DNA of 64,000 nucleotides, taken from positions 372,001-436,000 of the forward strand of contig NZ_JANZKZ010000001.1 in assembly GCF_025770725.1 (NCBI RefSeq), in the 5' to 3' direction. This DNA is from Sulfurospirillum oryzae (GTDB lineage Bacteria; Campylobacterota; Campylobacteria; Campylobacterales; Sulfurospirillaceae). Below, piece by piece: positions 23,644 to 33,665 of this stretch. The translations under genes were made by a program, and so were the position numbers. Under the pieces are notes generated by a model. That model did not search any database, was not told where the DNA came from, and saw only the letters and a program-made list of their open reading frames with translations. Every line of letters starts with the position of its first letter. Positions within the stretch are counted from its first letter, which is position 1.

Positions 23644-25323
23644 GTGTCACATCAAGTACTTGCTCTAAAATATCGTCCTTCCTCGTTTGACAAACTGATC
23701 GGCCAAGAGTCGATCACCCAAACACTTTCATTAGCACTTAACCAAGATAGGCTCTCACATGCCTATCTTTTCTCCGGACTTCGTGGTAGTGGTAAAACAT
23801 CAACTGCGCGTATCTTTGCGAAAGCCCTCGTCTGCGACCAAGGTCCAAGCTCAACGCCATGCGAAGTGTGCGAACACTGCCTGAGTGCCAATGAAAACCG
23901 TCACATCGACATTATTGAGATGGATGCCGCGTCCAATCGTGGTATTGATGATATTCGTGAACTGATCGAGAGTACCAAATACAAACCATCAAGTGCTCGC
24001 TTTAAAATCTTTATCATCGATGAAGTCCACATGCTGACTACACAAGCGTTTAATGCGCTTTTGAAGACATTGGAAGAGCCTCCAAGCTATGTAAAATTCA
24101 TCCTAGCAACGACAGACCCTTTAAAACTACCTGCAACGATTTTGTCACGTGCGCAACATTTCCGTTTTAAACAGATCAAACAAAGTGACGTGGTCAACCA
24201 CCTCTGTCATATACTCAATCTTGAAAACATTGAGTACGAAAAAGAAGCCTTAGAGATGCTCTCGCGCGCAGGCAACGGATCACTTCGCGATACTTTGACA
24301 TTGCTTGATCAAGCCATCATTTTTTCTAAAGGATACATTACACCTGAGAATGTGGCAACGATGCTTGGACTTCTTGACCCTAACCAACTTGAGACGATTT
24401 TTACGGCAATTTTGAGTGCCAATAAAAACGAGATGCTTCACCTTATCAAAGAGCTTGAGAGTTATGAGTGCGAAATCGTCATCGATGAGTTAATCGCGTA
24501 TCTTAAAAATGCTTTTTTTGCGCAAGATCGCCGTTTTTCAACTCTTTTGTATGAGCGCTTTTTCAAAATTCTGAGTGAATCCAAAAGCCTGCTTTACATC
24601 AATGCCAACAACGGTTTCGTGCTCTCTTTGATCTTCTTTAAAATGATTGAAGCGACCAATATTAAAACCATTGAAGAGATGATAGACTCACTTGAAAATG
24701 AGAAATTTAGACTTCCTGCTCATGCTAAACCTGAAGTTGCAGAAAGTACAGAAACACCTGCTCCAGCGCTAGAAGAAGTTTTACATGTAAAAGATCAAGG
24801 CGTGACATCACAAATGCTTTTTACAAGACTGTGCGACAAACTACTTGATCGTAATGCCGAGCTAGGCGAATGTTTTAAAAATCACATTCGTTTTGTAAGC
24901 TTTGAAGATGAACAACTTACTCTCACCTCGAGTGCTGAGGGCGAAGCGAGTAAAACACTCAATACGTATTACAGCATCATCAAGCATTTTGTCCAAGAAC
25001 TTTTCGGCTTAGAGACAAAAATCAAGATCAATAAAATCCAAGCGCTTCCGCCAGAACCTCAACCTGCTGAACCCGTACCCATGTTTGATCCTAACTATGA
25101 ACTGCAAATGAATGAGGCAGAATTAAGCGCTAATGAGCAAAGCTCTTCGATGATCGAAAGTTTAGAATTTGAAGATGAACCGCAAAGTGAGAGCTGTGCA
25201 ACGGGTGCTATGATGGCGGGGAAATGCGAAGTCGATGCAAAAGAGGTTTTAAACACCCCTTTTGTTCAAAGAGCAACTGAGCTTTTTGATCCTCAAAAAA
25301 TTCAAATTCGCCAAAAGGTTTAA
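23644..25323 (+). CDS. dnaX: DNA polymerase III subunit gamma/tau
   Basis: Clamp-loader ATPase of the replicase. Walker A is GLRGSGKTST, the zinc module CDQGPSSTPCEVCEHC follows, then IIDEVHML, LKTLEEPP and the sensor region LSRAQHFRFK. The C-terminal part (about 350-559) is variable and acidic, as in tau. A GTG start follows the rho stop closely. The stop TAA overlaps the next ATG. I saw no clear slippery A-run with a stop for making gamma by frameshift. Confidence 0.94.
   Translation: MSHQVLALKYRPSSFDKLIGQESITQTLSLALNQDRLSHAYLFSGLRGSGKTSTARIFAKALVCDQGPSSTPCEVCEHCLSANENRHIDIIEMDAASNRGIDDIRELIESTKYKPSSARFKIFIIDEVHMLTTQAFNALLKTLEEPPSYVKFILATTDPLKLPATILSRAQHFRFKQIKQSDVVNHLCHILNLENIEYEKEALEMLSRAGNGSLRDTLTLLDQAIIFSKGYITPENVATMLGLLDPNQLETIFTAILSANKNEMLHLIKELESYECEIVIDELIAYLKNAFFAQDRRFSTLLYERFFKILSESKSLLYINANNGFVLSLIFFKMIEATNIKTIEEMIDSLENEKFRLPAHAKPEVAESTETPAPALEEVLHVKDQGVTSQMLFTRLCDKLLDRNAELGECFKNHIRFVSFEDEQLTLTSSAEGEASKTLNTYYSIIKHFVQELFGLETKIKINKIQALPPEPQPAEPVPMFDPNYELQMNEAELSANEQSSSMIESLEFEDEPQSESCATGAMMAGKCEVDAKEVLNTPFVQRATELFDPQKIQIRQKV
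24780..24791. repeat. TTTACATGTAAA palindrome in dnaX
   Basis: Perfect 12-mer in the variable C-terminal part; read as Val-Leu-His-Val-Lys. Confidence 0.9.
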
Positions 25324-25823
25324 TGACGATGGAAAAAATCCTTATCCTCAATACAGGTGGCACATTTAACAAACGCTACAATCCTCTTAAAGGTGAGCTT
25401 GAAGTTCCAAATGATGGTATTGCATTAGAGGCAATTTTACGTTATTGTAACAACACTTCGTATGAGCTTTTAAACATTATTCACAAAGACAGTCTTGATA
25501 TGGACGAAAATGATCGAGAACTTATCGTAAAAACCATTCAAGACTCTTCGTGCCACAAAGTTTTGATTATTCATGGCACCGATACCATGGACGTTACCGC
25601 TACTTTTTTAGCTTTACATGTAAAAGACAAAATCATCACGCTAACAGGTGCCATGGTTCCTTTTAGCATCGACACCGTTGAGGCAACCAGCAATTTTATG
25701 CTGGCACTTGGTGATTTGATGTGTCGCGAAAAAAATGGAGTCAATCTTGCCATGCACGGCGCAATTGCAGGTCATGGAAGTATTTATAAAAACAGACAAA
25801 AAGGGATTTTCGAGCTTTGCTAA
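25323..25823 (+). CDS. Single-domain asparaginase-like protein
   Basis: A 166-residue protein equal to the N-terminal catalytic domain of L-asparaginases. TGGTF near residue 12 and IHGTDTMD near residue 85 carry the two catalytic Thr motifs, and LTGAMVPF follows. The C-terminal domain of full asparaginases (about 330 residues) is missing; the frame ends cleanly at IFELC rather than being broken. The ATG overlaps the dnaX stop (TAATG), so translation is coupled. The substrate is uncertain. Confidence 0.82.
   Translation: MTMEKILILNTGGTFNKRYNPLKGELEVPNDGIALEAILRYCNNTSYELLNIIHKDSLDMDENDRELIVKTIQDSSCHKVLIIHGTDTMDVTATFLALHVKDKIITLTGAMVPFSIDTVEATSNFMLALGDLMCREKNGVNLAMHGAIAGHGSIYKNRQKGIFELC
25613..25624. 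repeat. TTTACATGTAAA palindrome in the asparaginase-like gene
   Basis: Perfect 12-mer; read as Ala-Leu-His-Val-Lys. Confidence 0.9.
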
Positions 25824-26566
25824 GAAGCTCGTAACTCCTCAGTCTTACGAAAGATATAGTGACTCATAACAATCACATAATAAGGATAAATAATAACCCC
25901 TAAAAAGGGAATGATGGTAAGCGCAAAACAGACCAATGAAATGCCTCTCATCTGCCCAGCATACATCCGCTTTAACGCCTTATACTCTTCACTTGAATTC
26001 ACCATTGAAGAAACATCTAAAACCAAAAGCTTATGAAACAGGTAAAACACAGGCAGCAGTAAAGCAAAATTAAATACGGGTATAAAAACCAAAGGTGACA
26101 GTAGCAAAAACATTAGAGTCGTCCATAGGAGCGTTTTAAGGACTATCCATACATAGCTTATAAGTCCCATACCACGAAATGCAACCGTTGGATAATAGAG
26201 TGAACCAATCTCTTTAATGAAATAACCTGCAAAAAGCCCTACGATGACCGAATAAACCATCAAGAAAAGGTAGTAAACAACCATAGCAGAAGTAAAAAAG
26301 AAAAGAATCGCTACAACCGTTTTAGTGATAAAAATAAGTGAGACCATGCTCAAAAACCAACTCTGCTCTATGCTTCCTTCAAAACTCTGCAAACTCTGTG
26401 CGATCCAAGCAGAAAGTGCGCTTACACCTCCAAAGAGAAGCCAAATAGCCCCAATAAATACGATGATGGTTAAGATAAAAGAGAGCAAGGAGACAAGCAA
26501 CACTCTTGGAGAAAAGGTATCTCCAAGAGCAAGAGCAAAGATGTTAGTTTTTGAAATTGTATTCAT
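25820..26566 (-). CDS. EI24-domain membrane protein (CysZ-like)
   Basis: A 248-residue integral membrane protein with about five to six hydrophobic helices. The layout and end (PFLGVIIYPYYVIVMSHY) fit the EI24/CysZ family, in which some members move sulfate. No cysteine-synthesis gene is near, so the role is open. Its stop overlaps the end of the convergent asparaginase-like gene by 4 bases. The DUF945-like gene lies directly upstream on the same strand with a 5-base gap. Confidence 0.8.
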   Translation of the reverse strand: MNTISKTNIFALALGDTFSPRVLLVSLLSFILTIIVFIGAIWLLFGGVSALSAWIAQSLQSFEGSIEQSWFLSMVSLIFITKTVVAILFFFTSAMVVYYLFLMVYSVIVGLFAGYFIKEIGSLYYPTVAFRGMGLISYVWIVLKTLLWTTLMFLLLSPLVFIPVFNFALLLPVFYLFHKLLVLDVSSMVNSSEEYKALKRMYAGQMRGISLVCFALTIIPFLGVIIYPYYVIVMSHYIFRKTEELRAS

Positions 26567-26571
26567 TTACT

Positions 26572-27966
26572 TTACTGAATCGTTTTACCATTGACACTAA
26601 TTGCGCCTTTTTTCATAGCAATTTCATAGATGAAAAAATCGCCTTCAGGCTTACCAAGTGCAAAATCTTCCGCAGAAGTCAATCCCATAGCTTCAAGCGT
26701 TGCACGGTCATCTTTGTGAACTTTGACTTTTGATGTAATATCCAAAAGCCCAAGAAGTGCGAGAGGACTCTCTTTGTCTGTGTATTGATTTTGTACAATC
26801 TCAAGCGTTGTATCAACACTCACGTCTTTAAGATTCATCATGTCTGAATTCAGTCCTTTAAGAGCAATGCCAAGGTCGAGTTTTACACCATGATTGACAA
26901 GTGCGACAAAATCGTCGATTAAGACTTTATCATCCGGGGTCGTTGCTCCTAAAAGCAGTGTATTGTAATCCGCTTGAACTTTTTTCATTGTATCTGAGTT
27001 GATCCCTCTTAAAAAGAGTTTTGCAAAAAGTTTTTCAAGTGTAACATCTGCACTGCTATTATTGACAACGATGTTATCAAGCGTATAATCTGCTTTGATT
27101 TGAAGATCTTTTTTCACATCTTCAACGCTGCTATTAGCTTTAAGAGAACCTAGATCAAATTTGGTATTGGAGTACTCGTCATTGACTTCTAGTGTATACT
27201 TGCCAATTTTGATGTCGCCTTTATTGTTCAGATCGTCTTTATAGCTAAAGTTATAGACAAAATCTTTTAACTCACTTTTAAACACAAACATTTCACTATC
27301 AACACCGAAATTTTGCTTACCAACGCCTAGCACACCTTGTACCACCCCACCGTTTTCATTTAACGTTAGTAGTTGCTTTTCAGTGTCAATGTTCAGGGTT
27401 GAACCTTCGGTTTTAATCTGCTCTTTAATATCTTTAAAGCGTACATCTTTGAGTTTTTCATCACTTCCAAATGTCATATCAACCGCGAGTACACCACGTG
27501 CTAAAAGAGGTAAAATGGCATCACTTGCCGCTTTATCGTTAGCAAGCTCATCTTGAAGCGATTTAGGTAATTGATCAAGGCTTAAAGAGATTTTTACGTC
27601 ACTTGGCAAAAGGTTAGAGTGCGTCATTTCACCTTTAAATTTTAAACCATCAAATCCTGCATTAATGCTTCCGTCTGTTTCATCTTTCAGACTTTGGACA
27701 AAAAGCTTATATTGTGCATTTTTATCGATAAGTTTTGCGAGTAAAAAGTCACGTGCTTTTTTGGCATCAGCTACTTCAAGACTAAAAGTTCTTTGACTTG
27801 TAAAGTAACCGCTTTTGCTTAAAATGTCTTGTTTCAAACCATTTTGGGCAAGTAAAACCTTGTTTGCCTCGATGGCACTATCGACTTTTTGCGAAATGAC
27901 AAGAGGCGTTGCCGCGATGGCTGCCACAACTACGGCTGAAATAACCAGATATTTTGTTTTTGACAT
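26572..27966 (-). CDS. DUF945-family (YdgA-like) envelope protein
   Basis: A 464-residue protein with an N-terminal hydrophobic anchor (about 5-24) and a long, repetitive beta-rich periplasmic part. The opening pattern (TM, then SQKVDSAIEANK and repeated L.G..L...L strands) fits the DUF945/YdgA group and, more loosely, AsmA-like proteins. The function is unknown. It is transcribed with the small gene upstream and the EI24 gene downstream. Confidence 0.72.
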   Translation of the reverse strand: MSKTKYLVISAVVVAAIAATPLVISQKVDSAIEANKVLLAQNGLKQDILSKSGYFTSQRTFSLEVADAKKARDFLLAKLIDKNAQYKLFVQSLKDETDGSINAGFDGLKFKGEMTHSNLLPSDVKISLSLDQLPKSLQDELANDKAASDAILPLLARGVLAVDMTFGSDEKLKDVRFKDIKEQIKTEGSTLNIDTEKQLLTLNENGGVVQGVLGVGKQNFGVDSEMFVFKSELKDFVYNFSYKDDLNNKGDIKIGKYTLEVNDEYSNTKFDLGSLKANSSVEDVKKDLQIKADYTLDNIVVNNSSADVTLEKLFAKLFLRGINSDTMKKVQADYNTLLLGATTPDDKVLIDDFVALVNHGVKLDLGIALKGLNSDMMNLKDVSVDTTLEIVQNQYTDKESPLALLGLLDITSKVKVHKDDRATLEAMGLTSAEDFALGKPEGDFFIYEIAMKKGAISVNGKTIQ

Positions 27967-27978
27967 AAAAAGCCTTTA

Positions 27979-28302
27979 TTATTTGTAACCTATGACGTAA
28001 TAGGTATTTTTGTTAGGAACTTTTTCCAAAGTAATTTTATATTTTGCTGCCCATTTGGTAATCATCTCATTGACCTCATCAACCAATTCTGCACCTGCTG
28101 CTTCATTTTTGATTTTGAAGTAATCTTTGTTACTTGAGAGTGCCACAAATGAATGATGCGCTTTGAGTGCATCGTGCAAAGCGATGAGATGTTTTTCAAC
28201 ATGCTCAAAACCTACTGTGTTGTTGATGACGCGCTCAAGTTGCGCTTCCGCATTGGGAGTAACGCTGTAGCCTAGTTGTGTTAAGATCGCCTGTTTCTGC
28301 AT
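27979..28302 (-). CDS. Small conserved-looking cytosolic protein
   Basis: A 107-residue protein without signal or TM segment. It appears helical, with two or three amphipathic helices and a basic C terminus (TYYVIGYK). AAAGGAGAAA precedes the ATG. It lies 21 bases downstream of prfB and 12 before the DUF945 gene, so it belongs to that operon. The family is not recognised. Confidence 0.72.
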   Translation of the reverse strand: MQKQAILTQLGYSVTPNAEAQLERVINNTVGFEHVEKHLIALHDALKAHHSFVALSSNKDYFKIKNEAAGAELVDEVNEMITKWAAKYKITLEKVPNKNTYYVIGYK

Positions 28303-28323
28303 TATTTTTCTCCTTTAATTTCG

Positions 28324-29418
28324 TTAACGTTTTTGTGCGATAAGCACATCTTCAATCATTTTTGAAATATCACCGTCTAAAATATTATTGACCTGAGAGT
28401 AAGCAATGTTGCTTCGATTGTCTTTGACTTGCTGGTACGGAGCTAAAACATAACTGCGTATCTGATGTCCCCAGCCGATCTCACTTTTTTCAACACCGTC
28501 TTTTTCCGCTTGCTGTTTTTCAAGTTCAAACTCATACAGACGCGATTTCAACATTTTCATCGCCGAAGCTCTGTTCTTATGTTGTGATCTGTCATTTTGA
28601 CACTGCACGACAATGCCAGTTGGCATGTGTGTGATACGAATGGCACTATCGGTTTTATTGACATGCTGTCCGCCTGCTCCACCTGAACGATACGTATCGA
28701 CTTTAAGGTCACGATCTTCTATAACAATGTCTATGTCATCATCAACCTCAGGTGAAACCATCACCGAACTAAAAGAGGTATGACGTTTGGCATTGGCATC
28801 AAAAGGGCTAATGCGAACAAGGCGATGAATGCCATTTTCGACTTTGAGATAGCCATACGCATTTTCACCACTGATGATAAAACTGACATCTTTAAGCCCA
28901 GCTTCTTCACCCTCTTGGTAGTCTAAGACTTCCACTTTAAAACCAGAGCGTTCAGCCCATCTAAGGTACATTCTGTACAAAATGCTTGCCCAGTCTTGAC
29001 TCTCTGTTCCACCCGCACCTGGATGAATGGAAATAATAGCGTTTTTGTTATCATTCTCGCCACTGAGCATCATGGCGATCTCTAAGTTGCTGATGTGTTC
29101 TTCCAAATGTTCAGCATCTTTATAAAGCTCTTCAACGGTGGCTTCATCATTTTCACTGTTTGCCATTTCATACAAATCTACGGCATCCATAACAACATTT
29201 TTTGCTTTGGTGTAACGTGTAAGTAACGAGTTGAGTGCCGTTTTTTCTTTTTGCATCTCAGCCGCTTTTTTTGCATCATTCCAAAATTCGGGGTTTTGTT
29301 CGATCATTTCAATCTCTGCAAGCCTTGATGTCAGATCTTCTGGCTTGATAATCTGTGCGATGTTGTCCACTTTGGTGGTTAATTTTTTGAGAAGTTCGGT
29401 GTATTCGTAACTATCCAA
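28324..29418 (-). CDS. prfB: Peptide chain release factor 2
   Basis: Releases finished proteins at UGA and UAA. The peptidyl-hydrolysis motif is [14 protein letters not shown] (GGQ) and the stop-codon reading motif is SPF in [11 protein letters not shown]. The 364 residues are full length. The frame is continuous, so the autoregulatory +1 frameshift known from E. coli is absent. AAAGGAAACC precedes the ATG. panC is divergent. Confidence 0.95.
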   Translation of the reverse strand: MDSYEYTELLKKLTTKVDNIAQIIKPEDLTSRLAEIEMIEQNPEFWNDAKKAAEMQKEKTALNSLLTRYTKAKNVVMDAVDLYEMANSENDEATVEELYKDAEHLEEHISNLEIAMMLSGENDNKNAIISIHPGAGGTESQDWASILYRMYLRWAERSGFKVEVLDYQEGEEAGLKDVSFIISGENAYGYLKVENGIHRLVRISPFDANAKRHTSFSSVMVSPEVDDDIDIVIEDRDLKVDTYRSGGAGGQHVNKTDSAIRITHMPTGIVVQCQNDRSQHKNRASAMKMLKSRLYEFELEKQQAEKDGVEKSEIGWGHQIRSYVLAPYQQVKDNRSNIAYSQVNNILDGDISKMIEDVLIAQKR

Positions 29419-29519
29419 ATGGTTTCCTTTTGCTATAATACTCGCTTCAATTTAAGAGACCTCTGTTAAAAAACGTTTCTTAGAAGTCTAGTATTATATT
29501 TTACTCAAAAGTGCCTAAA

Positions 29520-30341
29520 ATGAAAATAGTAAAAACTATTGAAGAATTATCCCAAGCAAGAAAAGAGCTTCAAGGATCCGTCGGCTTCGTGCCAACCATG
29601 GGAGCATTGCATAACGGACACCTCTCTTTAATGCAAAAATCAATCGCTGAAAATGAACATACCATTGTCTCTGTTTTTGTCAATCCTACTCAATTTTTAG
29701 AAGGGGAAGATTTTCATAAATATCCTCAGCGTACCCAAGCCGATATTAAAATATGCGAACTTGCGGGTGTGGCAATTTTATTTATGCCAAACCCTGATGT
29801 TATGTACGCTCCACTTGAACCTAGTATTCTAGCGCCTAGCTCCAAAGCTTACATTTTAGAAGGACTTGCGCGCCCAGGTCATTTTGATGGTGTTTTACGC
29901 GTGGTTTTAAAACTTTTCAATCTGACCAAACCAACAAGGGCTTATTTTGGCAAAAAAGATGCGCAACAACTTTATCTTTTGCAAAATATGGTCACCTCTT
30001 TCTTTTTGGATTTGGAAATAGTCCCTTGCGAAATTGTAAGGGAAGATGATGGACTAGCCCTCTCCAGTCGCAATGTTTACCTAAGTGCGCAAGAACGTAA
30101 AGATGCCCTACTTCTATGTGAATCACTCAAAGTTGCCACACATGCCATCATTGCAGGGGAACGCGATATAGCAACGATTAAAGCTGAAATGTTGCATACC
30201 TTGTTACCTTTACATGTAGAATACGTGGAGATTTTAAATCGTGATTTTGATACAATATCTACTATTGAAATAGGCAACTCTATCATTCTCGTCTGCGCCA
30301 AAGTTGGCACTACTCGCCTCATTGATAATTTATGGATTTAA
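29520..30341 (+). CDS. panC: Pantothenate synthetase
   Basis: Joins pantoate and beta-alanine with ATP to make pantothenate. The motifs FVPTMGALHNGHLSL, VFVNPTQF, RPGHFDGV and YFGKKDAQQ are intact, with SSRN for ATP binding. The ATG is used; a GTG three codons upstream is possible. rimO follows after 12 bases. panB is 31 kb away in this window. Confidence 0.95.
   Translation: MKIVKTIEELSQARKELQGSVGFVPTMGALHNGHLSLMQKSIAENEHTIVSVFVNPTQFLEGEDFHKYPQRTQADIKICELAGVAILFMPNPDVMYAPLEPSILAPSSKAYILEGLARPGHFDGVLRVVLKLFNLTKPTRAYFGKKDAQQLYLLQNMVTSFFLDLEIVPCEIVREDDGLALSSRNVYLSAQERKDALLLCESLKVATHAIIAGERDIATIKAEMLHTLLPLHVEYVEILNRDFDTISTIEIGNSIILVCAKVGTTRLIDNLWI
30209..30220. repeat. Diverged palindrome in panC (TTTACATGTAGA)
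   Basis: One mismatch to the 10-base core; read as Leu-His-Val-Glu. Confidence 0.6.
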
Positions 30342-30353
30342 AAAAGGAAATAT

Positions 30354-31664
30354 TTGAAAAAATTACATCTCGTTTCACTAGGATGCAATAAAAACCTCGT
30401 TGACAGTGAAGTCATGTTAGGAAAACTTCAAGCGTACGAACTGTGCGATGATCCCTCTAAGGCTGACGTACTTATCGTCAATACCTGCGGCTTTATCGGA
30501 CCTGCTAAACAAGAGAGTCTCAACACCATCTTCTCACTCCACGAAACACGCAAAAAAGGCTCTGTCCTTGTTATGGCAGGCTGTTTGACTGAACGCTATA
30601 AAGAAGATCTCACCCAAGAGCTTAAAGAGGTTGATCTTTTTACGGGTGTGGGTGATTATGACAAGATCGATGAGATCATCGCCCTTCGTCAAAACCGCTT
30701 TAGTCCCGCTACGTACTTACAAAACGAAGAGGAACGTGTGATTACAGGCTCCAATGCCCATGCATATATTAAACTCTCTGAAGGCTGCAATCAAACATGT
30801 AGCTTTTGTGCCATCCCTGGCTTTAAAGGTAAGCTTCACTCACGCACCCTTGAATCGCTTGTCAAAGAGGTAAAGGTACTCGTTTCAAAAGGCCTTTATG
30901 ACTTTAGCTTTATCTCTCAAGACAGTAGCTCATTTTTGCGTGATGTGGGTGAAAAAGAGGGACTTATTAAACTCATTGATGCGGTTGAGCAAATTGAGGG
31001 CGTTAAGAGCGCGCGCATTTTGTACCTTTACCCAACGACAACGTCTAACGCTCTGATTGAGCGCATTATCGCCTCACCTCTGTTTCATAACTACTTTGAC
31101 ATGCCGATCCAACACATCAGCGACTCGATGCTCAAGCGCATGAAGCGAGGTGCTGGACGTGAGCGCATCATTGAACAGTTAGAGCTTATGCGAAAAGCAC
31201 CCAATAGCTTTATTCGCACCAGTTTTATCGTAGGACATCCAGGAGAAAGTGAAGCAGAGTTTCAAGAGCTTCTGGACTTTACCAAATTGTTTGATTTTGA
31301 CCGTGTTAACATCTTTGCTTATTCGGATGAAGAAGACACATCTGCTTACGAGATGGAAGAGAAAATCGACACTAAAACCATTAATAAACGCATTAAACAA
31401 CTGGATAAGCTCGTCCAAGCCAAAACGAAAAAAAGCTTTGAAAAAGAGGTTGGTAAAGAGGTCATCATCTTAGTTGAAGGTGAAAGCAGTGAGCATGAGT
31501 ATTTTATGGGAGCACGTGAGCTTCTATGGGCACCGAGCATTGATGGTGAGGTCTTGGTCAATGACTCCGATGTAGAGAATATTGAGGTCGGAAAATGTTA
31601 CCGCGCAACCATCACCGAATGTGCTGGAGATCAACTCATTGCAACCATTACCACTGTTGCATGA
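30354..31664 (+). CDS. rimO: Ribosomal protein S12 methylthiotransferase RimO
   Basis: A radical-SAM enzyme adding a methylthio group to an Asp of ribosomal protein S12. The N-terminal UPF0004 domain has cysteines in SLGCNKN, NTCGF and AGCLTERY. The radical-SAM site is [16 protein letters not shown] domain ends the 436 residues. The opening [15 protein letters not shown] and [11 protein letters not shown] separate it from MiaB. The start is TTG with AAAGGAAA. tilS overlaps its 3' end. Confidence 0.95.
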   Translation: MKKLHLVSLGCNKNLVDSEVMLGKLQAYELCDDPSKADVLIVNTCGFIGPAKQESLNTIFSLHETRKKGSVLVMAGCLTERYKEDLTQELKEVDLFTGVGDYDKIDEIIALRQNRFSPATYLQNEEERVITGSNAHAYIKLSEGCNQTCSFCAIPGFKGKLHSRTLESLVKEVKVLVSKGLYDFSFISQDSSSFLRDVGEKEGLIKLIDAVEQIEGVKSARILYLYPTTTSNALIERIIASPLFHNYFDMPIQHISDSMLKRMKRGAGRERIIEQLELMRKAPNSFIRTSFIVGHPGESEAEFQELLDFTKLFDFDRVNIFAYSDEEDTSAYEMEEKIDTKTINKRIKQLDKLVQAKTKKSFEKEVGKEVIILVEGESSEHEYFMGARELLWAPSIDGEVLVNDSDVENIEVGKCYRATITECAGDQLIATITTVA

Positions 31665-32628
31665 AGCAACGCTAACTTCTTTACGTCGCACAAAAAACCT
31701 ATTGGCATTCTCAGGCGGTGGTGACTCCACCGCCCTCTTCTTTTTACTGCTTGCCCATAACATTCCTTTTGATATTGCCCATGTTAACTACCAAACAAGA
31801 GAGCAAAGCAGTGTTGAAGAGGCGTATGCTAAAAGACTTGCAGAGATGTACCATAAACACCTTTTTAGCTTTACATGTAAACTTGAAAATGCCAATTTTG
31901 AGCATTATGCACGAGAAGAGCGTTACACTTTTTTTGAAGCTGTTATTCAAGAACATGGTTACGAGAATCTTCTTACGGCGCACCATTTGGGAGATCAACT
32001 GGAATGGTTTTTAATGCAACTCACCCGTGGAGCTGGACTTGTGGAAATGCTTGGGATGCAAGAAGTGGAAAGCAGAGAGCATTACACGCTTATGAGACCT
32101 CTTTTACATGTAAGCAAAAAAAAGCTTCAGGACTACCTAGAAGAACACAATATAACCTACTTCAACGATGCAAGTAATGACTCATTCAAACACTTACGCA
32201 ACAAGTTCCGACATGATTACGCAACCCCACTCATCGATGCGTATGAAGAGGGAATTGCCAAAAGCTTTGCTTACTTAGAGGAAGATCGTAAGCGACTTTT
32301 ACCCCATCAGCCTAAACGCCTTAAAGAGCTTTTTATACTACCAAAAGACGCTGATGACCTTATTAATATTCGGCAAATCGATAAAATACTCAAGCTTTTG
32401 GGTATCTTAGTTTCCAAAGCGCAAAGAGATGAGATTTTAAAAACAGAGTCTTGTGTTATCGGTGGAAAAATTGCAGTTTGTTTTGAAAAAGAGAGAATTT
32501 TTATAGCACCTTATCTTAAACACGATATGGAAAAGCACTTTAAAGAGGTATGTCGCAAAGCGCGCATTCCTTCCAAAATACGCCCCTACCTTTACACTTC
32601 TGGTATTGATCCTAATGTGTTGCGTTAA
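31639..32628 (+). CDS. tilS: tRNA(Ile)-lysidine synthase
   Basis: Converts C34 of the AUA-reading tRNA-Ile to lysidine with ATP. The PP-loop [14 protein letters not shown] and the downstream [17 protein letters not shown] block are typical. The start is uncertain. I chose a TTG with GGAG nine bases upstream, inside the rimO end, giving 329 residues; TTG codons at 31582 and 31657 are alternatives. Coupling to rimO by overlap matches the rimO-tilS pairing in Campylobacter. Confidence 0.9.
   Translation: MQPLPLLHEATLTSLRRTKNLLAFSGGGDSTALFFLLLAHNIPFDIAHVNYQTREQSSVEEAYAKRLAEMYHKHLFSFTCKLENANFEHYAREERYTFFEAVIQEHGYENLLTAHHLGDQLEWFLMQLTRGAGLVEMLGMQEVESREHYTLMRPLLHVSKKKLQDYLEEHNITYFNDASNDSFKHLRNKFRHDYATPLIDAYEEGIAKSFAYLEEDRKRLLPHQPKRLKELFILPKDADDLINIRQIDKILKLLGILVSKAQRDEILKTESCVIGGKIAVCFEKERIFIAPYLKHDMEKHFKEVCRKARIPSKIRPYLYTSGIDPNVLR
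31870..31881. repeat. TTTACATGTAAA palindrome in tilS (first)
   Basis: Perfect 12-mer; here in another frame, read as Phe-Thr-Cys-Lys. Confidence 0.9.
32103..32114. repeat. Palindrome copy in tilS (second, TTTACATGTAAG)
   Basis: Exact core, 233 bases after the first; read as Leu-Leu-His-Val-Ser. Confidence 0.85.
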
Positions 32629-33151
32629 GATCATACACCTTAACTTTAAACGTTGAGCTAATACTTTCCTTTCCCGATTCTAAATAGATTGGAAAGTCAG
32701 CTTGAACAATGCTGCTGTAGCGATTAAGCCCTTCTAAAAAATTGTAGAAATTCGTTGGTGTTTTAAGTGTTGATGTCACGTTAAGTTCGTACTCTACAAA
32801 CTCTTTTTTATACTCAGACTTTGTTACTTCCGTAAGAGAAACTTGGGTAAAAAATTTCCCAGCATAACGAATAAACTCTTCTTGCGTAAAGGGGTGCTTA
32901 AAAGCTCCAATGATGTGTACATTCTCTGCTTTGAGTTTTGAAAGCTCTGCTTCACGTTCCAAAAAGAGATTTTCAACTCTGGTTTTATGCACCAAAACAC
33001 GTTTATGTTCTGCTTGCAAAATACGATGTTCTTTGACATTGGGGATAATAAGTAAAAAAACAAAAGCGAATGTGATGACGATGAAGACCATTAAAAAAAT
33101 GAGCAACTTCATCATATCGATTTTTTCTAAGCTTCTATCAAGGCTATTCAC
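32612..33151 (-). CDS. PilO-like inner-membrane protein
   Basis: About 179 residues: one TM helix (about 15-38), a coiled-coil stretch, and an alpha/beta periplasmic domain. This is the layout of PilO/GspM-type proteins, which with PilM and PilN link the motor to the pilus or secretin. The GTG start has GAGG nine bases upstream; an ATG at 33160 and a TTG at 33169 are alternatives. It overlaps the PilN-like gene and ends against tilS. The assignment rests on layout and neighbours rather than clear motifs. Confidence 0.6.
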   Translation of the reverse strand: MNSLDRSLEKIDMMKLLIFLMVFIVITFAFVFLLIIPNVKEHRILQAEHKRVLVHKTRVENLFLEREAELSKLKAENVHIIGAFKHPFTQEEFIRYAGKFFTQVSLTEVTKSEYKKEFVEYELNVTSTLKTPTNFYNFLEGLNRYSSIVQADFPIYLESGKESISSTFKVKVYDLNATH

Positions 33152-33665
33152 GGAAACCATCCTCGCCAAGAATTTTATTGATGCTCACAAAATTATACCA
33201 TCCCTCTTTTGTAAGGTAAAACGTCGTATTGCTCGTATGAAAAATGGATTTTAGAGGGGCTGCTAACAAGAAATTAAATGTATCTTGTGTCGGCGAAACA
33301 CCATATAAAACGAGCGAATTTCGCTCCATCTGAACTTTTTTGAGCGTAATTTGATCGGGCACTAAATCAAAAAGATTTTTCATACTCTCTTTAAGAAGTG
33401 TATTGTTTGAGAAAATTTCTTCTGAGAGTGCTTTTTGACGTAAAATAAGACCAATGGCTTCATCATCTTCATCAATTTTTGTCTCAAGCATCTCGCGTTC
33501 TTTGGCCAAATCAACAATACCATGTTTAAATGAACTCATTTCAATCACAATATAGAAGTTAAAGATAATCATAAAGAGCGACATCAAACTAATGAAAATC
33601 AGCCACATCTTACTAAAGAGTGATATGAATGGTTTTGGGCGAGGTGCAATAAAACTTAGTTTCAT
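33144..33665 (-). CDS. PilN-like inner-membrane protein
   Basis: 173 residues with a short cytoplasmic N terminus containing FIAPRPKPFI, a TM helix (about 17-40), a coiled coil and a small periplasmic domain. PilN proteins have this layout, and the N-terminal segment contacts PilM. The ATG overlaps the stop of the gene before it, so all three genes form one coupled unit. In Campylobacter similar proteins serve type II-like DNA uptake; that role here is inference. Confidence 0.62.
   Translation of the reverse strand: MKLSFIAPRPKPFISLFSKMWLIFISLMSLFMIIFNFYIVIEMSSFKHGIVDLAKEREMLETKIDEDDEAIGLILRQKALSEEIFSNNTLLKESMKNLFDLVPDQITLKKVQMERNSLVLYGVSPTQDTFNFLLAAPLKSIFHTSNTTFYLTKEGWYNFVSINKILGEDGFRE

Noticed and set aside
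23644-25323. Programmed frameshift in dnaX producing gamma
   Set aside because: I did not find a convincing A-rich slippery site followed by a stop in a shifted frame.
25323-25823. Pseudogene call for the short asparaginase
   Set aside because: Catalytic motifs are intact, the frame is clean and the start is coupled to dnaX.
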